Source: Bacteroidetes bacterium GWB2_32_14
Lineage (GTDB): Bacteria > Bacteroidota > Bacteroidia > Bacteroidales > UBA12077
Direction: 5' to 3'
DNA length: 35,340 nt
Assembly (NCBI GenBank): GCA_001768235.1
Contig: MENK01000025.1
Span: 18,493 to 53,832, forward strand
The notes beneath the pieces are model-generated. The model did no database searches, was not told the DNA's origin, and worked only from the letters and a program-made list of their open reading frames with translations. Both the position numbers and the translations under genes were made by a program. Positions 31,654-35,340 of the stretch are shown piece by piece. Numbering within the stretch: the stretch's first letter is position 1; each line of letters starts with the position of its first letter.

Positions 31654-33435
31654 ATGGCTGCAAAAACTTTTGTTGAAAAAATATTTAATGCTGAATGTGG
31701 AAGTATAGTATTTGCTAAACCACATATCGTTTTAACTCACGATAATACAGCAAGTATAAAGAAAACCTTCGAGAAAATGGGTGGCGATAAGGTTTTTGAT
31801 CCCGATCAGTTGCTTGTGGTTTTAGATCACAATGCACCTCCAACGGATGCAAAACTGGCTACTGATTATCAGGCAATCAGAGATATTGTAAAACAACAGG
31901 GTATTAAGAAGTTTTACGATGCCGGAAAAGGTATTTGTCACCAGATTATGTCGTACCATGCAATGCCGGGAATGATAATTGTTGGAAGCGACAGTCACAC
32001 AGGTACTGCCGGTGCATTTAATTCAATGGCTGCTGGTATCGATCGTACCGAATCTGCAGGATTATGGAAACGTGGCGAAACCTGGTTTCGCGTTCCTGAA
32101 TCCATAAAAATTACTTTAAAAGGTAAACTAAACGAAGGCGTTTATGCTAAAGACCTTTCGTTATGGATTATTGGTATGTTGGGTTCTGATGGAGCCAACT
32201 ATATGTCAATTGAATATCATGGCGAAGGCTTAAAATCATTGAACATTTCAGACCGAATGACAATCGCTAACCTTGCATCAGAAATGGGAGCAAAGAATGC
32301 TGTTTTTCCTGCTGATGAGGTGTTAGCTCAATTCTACGGTAAGAAAAGCATTGATGGCATTTGGGCCGATGCCGGTGCTAAATACGAAAAAGAAATTGAA
32401 ATCAACTTGGGTGATATTTTCCCTTTGGTTGCTGCTCCACATCATGTTGATAATGTTAAATCGGTTTCCGAAGTTCAGGGAACTAAATTAAACCAGGGAA
32501 TAATCGGAACATGTACAAACGGACGTATTGAAGATATTCGGATTGCTGCAGAAATTCTGGATGGCAAACAGGTTGCTGAAGGATTTCAATTGCTTGTGAT
32601 TCCAGCTTCACAAAAAATATATTTACAAGCTATAGAAGAAGGATTAATTACAAAATTGATGAATGCCGGGGCTAATGTTTTAAGCGCATCATGTGGCCCT
32701 TGTTTAGGAACTGGCCAGGGAATTCCTGCAAATGGTTTCACGGTTATTTCAACAGCAAACCGAAATTTTAAAGGAAGGATGGGGAATAAAGAAGCTTCAA
32801 TATATTTAGCTTCTCCTGCTACAGTTGCTTATTCTGCAATAACTGGTGAAATTACCGATCCTCGTGGCAAAAAATACACGGATAAATTCCCTTATAAAGT
32901 GGCTCAAAGTGCTACCGTTGACATTAAACCAGGCGATAACAGAAAGATTAAAGGCGTATGGAATTATTCCGATGTAGATAATTTGAATACAGATCAAATG
33001 TTTGCAGGTAATCTCACATACAATGTTTTAAGTTCGGATGCAGCAGCAATAATGCCCCATTTATTTATAGATTTCGATGCAAATTTTCCAAAAAGCATTC
33101 AGGCTGGTGATATTATTATTGCAGGTGATAATTTTGGATGTGGAAGTTCACGTGAACATCCTGCTGTTGGACTTGCTTATGCCGGGGTGAAAGCAGTAAT
33201 TGTTAAATCAGCAAACAGGATATTTTATCGTTCATGTATCAATCAAGGACTTGCACTCATTGTGAATGCTGAAATTGTTAACAATTATAAAGCCGGTGAT
33301 GATGTGAGTATTGATTTTATAAAAGGTATAGTTAAAATAAACAGTAAAGAAATTAAGTTTGCACCGCTTCCAGACAAATTGATGAAGATTATCGAAAAGA
33401 AAGGTTTGGTTAATTGGATGAAAGAAGAAGCATGA
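31654..33435 (+). CDS. Aconitase-superfamily hydro-lyase, fused LeuC-LeuD type, copy 2
   Basis: 593 residues. The large part has VVLDHNAPPTDAK, GICHQ, VGSDSHTGTAGA, and cluster ligands Cys287 (GTCTNGR), Cys347 and Cys350 (SCGPC). The swivel part (about 425-593) has FGCGSSREHPAVGLAYAG. Here the DH, DSHT and SSREH motifs are canonical, but the segment after GICHQ is short (IMSYHAMPG) and lacks the Glu expected in HQ...E, and the swivel loop DNLNTDQMFAGNLTYN departs from D.DTD.I. Family chemistry: stereospecific hydration/dehydration of a hydroxy-tricarboxylate or related acid on a [4Fe-4S] cluster. It is cotranscribed with copy 1; the pair may act on successive or related substrates. No leu, dmd or TCA genes are beside it. 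Confidence 0.9.
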   Translation: MAAKTFVEKIFNAECGSIVFAKPHIVLTHDNTASIKKTFEKMGGDKVFDPDQLLVVLDHNAPPTDAKLATDYQAIRDIVKQQGIKKFYDAGKGICHQIMSYHAMPGMIIVGSDSHTGTAGAFNSMAAGIDRTESAGLWKRGETWFRVPESIKITLKGKLNEGVYAKDLSLWIIGMLGSDGANYMSIEYHGEGLKSLNISDRMTIANLASEMGAKNAVFPADEVLAQFYGKKSIDGIWADAGAKYEKEIEINLGDIFPLVAAPHHVDNVKSVSEVQGTKLNQGIIGTCTNGRIEDIRIAAEILDGKQVAEGFQLLVIPASQKIYLQAIEEGLITKLMNAGANVLSASCGPCLGTGQGIPANGFTVISTANRNFKGRMGNKEASIYLASPATVAYSAITGEITDPRGKKYTDKFPYKVAQSATVDIKPGDNRKIKGVWNYSDVDNLNTDQMFAGNLTYNVLSSDAAAIMPHLFIDFDANFPKSIQAGDIIIAGDNFGCGSSREHPAVGLAYAGVKAVIVKSANRIFYRSCINQGLALIVNAEIVNNYKAGDDVSIDFIKGIVKINSKEIKFAPLPDKLMKIIEKKGLVNWMKEEA

Positions 33436-33450
33436 TATTGAAAATACAAT

Positions 33451-33484
33451 AAAACTCATCCAGTTTGGGATGAGTTTTATTTTT
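33451..33484 (+). terminator. Terminator of the aconitase-family operon
   Basis: Stem AAAACTCATCC / GGATGAGTTTT (11 bp) with a 6-nt loop, followed by ATTTTT. It starts 16 bp after the stop codon. Confidence 0.85.
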
Positions 33485-33531
33485 AAATTATAAATAACTG
33501 GTATTATTTTTCACGATTAAAGATATTTTTA

Positions 33532-33539
33532 TATTTTTG
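33532..33539 (+). promoter_or_regulatory. -7 box of the tRNA-Arg gene
   Basis: TATTTTTG, matching TAnnTTTG and followed by CACC, 15 bp upstream of the tRNA 5' end. Confidence 0.55.
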
Positions 33540-33554
33540 CACCACTAAAATATT

Positions 33555-33628
33555 GGTCTCGTAGCTCAGTTGGATAGAGCAACAGCCTTCTAAGCTGTGG
33601 GCCGAAGGTTCGAATCCTTCCGAGATCA
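33555..33628 (+). tRNA. tRNA-Arg, anticodon TCT
   Basis: 74 nt. The acceptor stem GGTCTCG pairs with CGAGATC (one G-T pair), with discriminator A. The D arm is GCTC...GAGC, and the anticodon stem ACAGC/GCTGT encloses the loop CTTCTAA, giving anticodon TCT, which reads AGA. The T arm is GAAGG TTCGAAT CCTTC. The CCA end is not encoded. Confidence 0.97.
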
Positions 33629-33636
33629 CGAAGAAT

Positions 33637-33669
33637 AAAAAGCTTGCTGTATTTGCAGTAAGCTTTTTT
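33637..33669 (+). terminator. Terminator after tRNA-Arg
   Basis: Stem AAAAGCTTGCTG / CAGTAAGCTTTT (one G-T pair), 6-nt loop, then a T-run. Confidence 0.85.
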
Positions 33670-33714
33670 ATTTACCTCATTTCCATCTTAAAATCTAAAG
33701 TATGTTTTAATATT

Positions 33715-33743
33715 ATTTGGTGATATTGTATTTAACACCAAAT
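33715..33743. promoter_or_regulatory. Inverted repeat upstream of the cytidylate-kinase-like gene
   Basis: ATTTGGTG (33715-33722) and CACCAAAT (33736-33743) are perfect 8-bp inverted arms with a 13-nt spacer, 34 bp before the start codon. It could be an operator or a leader hairpin. Confidence 0.3.
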
Positions 33744-33776
33744 TTTAATATCTTGGTTAAGTAAAAATTCCTGCTT

Positions 33777-34472
33777 ATGACAAACATTTTACTTAAATAC
33801 CTGGAAGAAAGATATAAATCTGTAAAATCTCCTTTGATAAGTCAGGATATGGGTCCTGTAATTACTATTTCACGGGAATTTGGTTGCCCGGCAAATTTAA
33901 TTGCTACAGATCTTGCAGAAATACTCACTAAACGTGATGATCCGGATTTTGAACCCTGGAAAGTTATTACAAAAGAAATTCTGGATCAGGCTGCCAGCGA
34001 ACTTGGACTGGAACCTGAAAAGATTGAATATATTTTTAAATTCGAAAAAAGAAGTCCTGTAGATGAAATTCTGGAAGCATTTTCAAGTAAGTATTATAAG
34101 AGTGAGCGTAAAATCAGGAAAACAATACGCGAAGTGATTCATACTTTCGGGGAAAGAGGAAGAGTTATTATAGTTGGCCGTGCCGGCAGCACTATTTTAA
34201 GAGACATCCCAAGCTCGTTACATGTGCGTTTAATTGCTCCACTGGATTACAGGATTGATGGTGTGAGTAACAGGCATCAAATCTCACTTAAAGCAGCACG
34301 AAAATTAACTCTTGAAATGGATAAGAAAAGAGCTATTCTCAGAAATGATTTTGCAGGTAAAAAAATTCATGATGTTGATTACGACCTTGTATTAAATTCA
34401 AAGACCCTGACTTCGGAACAAATGGTGAAAATTATTGAGAAGACAGCCGAATTAAGAAACCTGATTAAATAA
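33777..34472 (+). CDS. Cytidylate-kinase-like family protein
   Basis: 231 residues. VITISREFGCPANLIATDLAE is the opening of the cytidylate-kinase-like family (split here at residues 28-48). The usual nucleotide-binding stretch SREFGSGG is replaced by SREFGCPA, so the glycines expected of a P-loop are missing. VIIVGRAG (about 130), the LHVRL..P..YR region and HDVDYDLVLNS at the end follow the family pattern. True cytidylate kinases phosphorylate CMP; this branch has no firmly known substrate and may not be a standard kinase. It is monocistronic, between two terminators. Confidence 0.85.
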   Translation: MTNILLKYLEERYKSVKSPLISQDMGPVITISREFGCPANLIATDLAEILTKRDDPDFEPWKVITKEILDQAASELGLEPEKIEYIFKFEKRSPVDEILEAFSSKYYKSERKIRKTIREVIHTFGERGRVIIVGRAGSTILRDIPSSLHVRLIAPLDYRIDGVSNRHQISLKAARKLTLEMDKKRAILRNDFAGKKIHDVDYDLVLNSKTLTSEQMVKIIEKTAELRNLIK

Positions 34473-34490
34473 ATTAAGATTTTTAAAATG

Positions 34491-34522
34491 AGAAACCCGG
34501 TTTTTAAACCGGGTTTCTTTTT
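34491..34522 (+). terminator. Terminator after the cytidylate-kinase-like gene
   Basis: Perfect 13-bp stem AGAAACCCGGTTT / AAACCGGGTTTCT with a minimal loop, followed by TTTT. Confidence 0.9.
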
Positions 34523-34583
34523 CTATGCAGAGTAAGGCAAATAAATTAGAGTGTGTATTATAGGAATGCATAGATGGTTTAAA

Positions 34584-34610
34584 TAAGAAGGTTGTAAAAC
34601 AACCTTCTTA
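34584..34610 (-). terminator. Terminator of the GEVED protein gene
   Basis: Perfect 12-bp stem TAAGAAGGTTGT / ACAACCTTCTTA with a 3-nt loop, 8 bp after the stop codon on the minus strand. It is nearly symmetric, so it may stop transcription from both sides. Confidence 0.75.
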
Positions 34611-34618
34611 TCTGGGTT

Positions 34619-35340
34619 TTATTTTTTAATAAATTGTTTCACTAATGGTTCTTTTTCATCGTCAACAGTTATTAAATATGAACCGGCTGGCAAATCAGAA
34701 ATATTAATTTCTTTTTCTTCACCTTCTATTTCAACAACTTTAACAATTGAACCAATCATATTATAGATACTTACTTTTCCAAAGCGGGTTCCATTATTTA
34801 CAGCTACGTTAATAATATCAGATGCAGGGTTAGGCCAAATTTCTACCTGTGTATTTTCTTCATTACCAAGTGTTTCTGCAAACGGACTTTCATTTGAGAA
34901 ACCATTGAATGTTGAGCTGACAACAGTAACTGTGTAATCTTCTACTTCACCATAAGAGAATGTTTCGCAAGCTGTTGGAGCAGAGTTGTATTTCATTGTT
35001 ACTCGCATTCTTGTTGAACCTAAAGTTGCATCTGCAGGAACAGTAAATGTTGATGTTAATGTACCGCTGCTGCTTGATGAACCTGCCACCATTAACTCAT
35101 CGCTATCAAATGTAGCATTTTGATCCCAATCAATCCAGATATACCAGTATTCGGTATAAGTACTGCTCTTAAATCCACAGCTGAAACTTATTGTTGTACT
35201 TGCACCACGGGTAACGGTTGCAACTTTACTTGTAAAGTCAGCATATCCGCCATTAGATGCTGTTGTATTGGCCATGCCTCCATAAGCAACATAATCAATC
35301 CATTCATAAGTAGCATTGCTGCCTTTTGATGTACAATAAG
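34619..35340 (-). CDS. GEVED-domain protein with T9SS type A sorting domain (5' partial)
   Basis: The frame stays open to the right edge, so the N-terminus is outside the window; about 239 codons are visible. An ATG at 35275 is internal: the residues before it (YCTSKGSNATYEWIDYV) already belong to the GEVED domain. That domain runs to YGEVEDYTVTV and is a beta-sandwich found in secreted Bacteroidota proteins. The last 75 residues (WPNPASDIINV, VSIYNMIG, ISDLPAGSYLITV, KQFIKK) form the type A C-terminal sorting signal, removed on secretion through the type IX system. The missing N-terminal part, often a peptidase or adhesin, would define the function. Confidence 0.95.
   Translation of the reverse strand, partial: YCTSKGSNATYEWIDYVAYGGMANTTASNGGYADFTSKVATVTRGASTTISFSCGFKSSTYTEYWYIWIDWDQNATFDSDELMVAGSSSSSGTLTSTFTVPADATLGSTRMRVTMKYNSAPTACETFSYGEVEDYTVTVVSSTFNGFSNESPFAETLGNEENTQVEIWPNPASDIINVAVNNGTRFGKVSIYNMIGSIVKVVEIEGEEKEINISDLPAGSYLITVDDEKEPLVKQFIKK

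Noticed and set aside
35273-35275. ATG at 35275 as the start of the GEVED protein
   Set aside because: The frame continues to the window edge and encodes the conserved first strand of the GEVED domain.

Overview
The window looks like chromosome from an anaerobic or facultatively anaerobic member of the Bacteroidota. Evidence: two type IX secretion cargo proteins (one with a type B, one with a type A sorting domain), a PorP/SprF partner, promoters of the TAnnTTTG type, mostly weak ribosome binding sites, an AT-rich composition, and a tungsten-type aldehyde:ferredoxin oxidoreductase. I cannot name a genus.

Layout. 1-13281 (+): the last 4092 codons of a giant repetitive cell-surface protein, followed after 18 bp by its PorP/SprF-like outer-membrane partner. 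13310-15748 (-): a soluble GAF/3xPAS histidine kinase. About 15825-19637 (-): an island of small accessory genes all in one orientation: a rifampin ADP-ribosyltransferase (Arr) with a truncated DHFR-like gene behind it, a MazF-type toxin-antitoxin pair, a three-TM protein and a PIN-like protein. They are separated by long related structured repeats that resemble integron attC sites. 19686-22542 (-): an operon for a beta-barrel-like protein, an OmpR-type regulator and a membrane sensor kinase. 22676-23837 (-): two tandem paralogous genes for small secreted Glu/Gln/Thr-rich repeat proteins, each with the same promoter layout. 23978-26141 (-): a four-cluster ferredoxin overlapping the AOR large subunit. 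26393-28252: a GPP34 protein (+) converging on an MFS transporter (-). 28408-29682 (+): a B12-binding/radical SAM protein. 29804-33435 (+): two tandem LeuCD-fused aconitase-superfamily enzymes. 33555-33628 (+): tRNA-Arg(TCT). 33777-34472 (+): a cytidylate-kinase-like protein. 34619 to the right edge (-): a GEVED protein with a type A sorting domain, cut by the window.

How they work together. The best candidate for something new is the cassette-like island. No integrase is visible, but two units have ends that are each other's 15-bp reverse complement with one mismatch, which is the relation between a cassette's leading end and its own R'' core site in integron cassettes. The intervening repeats share ordered blocks, and at least two units carry their own promoter. 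The contents (Arr, a DHFR-like remnant, a toxin-antitoxin pair, PIN-like and membrane proteins of unknown role) are typical cassette cargo. A second candidate is the two-component operon beside the Glu/Gln-rich pair: both of those promoters have two 11-bp direct repeats exactly 4 bp upstream of the -7 box, as expected for an OmpR-family activator, so a regulator, outer-membrane protein and secreted repeat-protein regulon is proposed.
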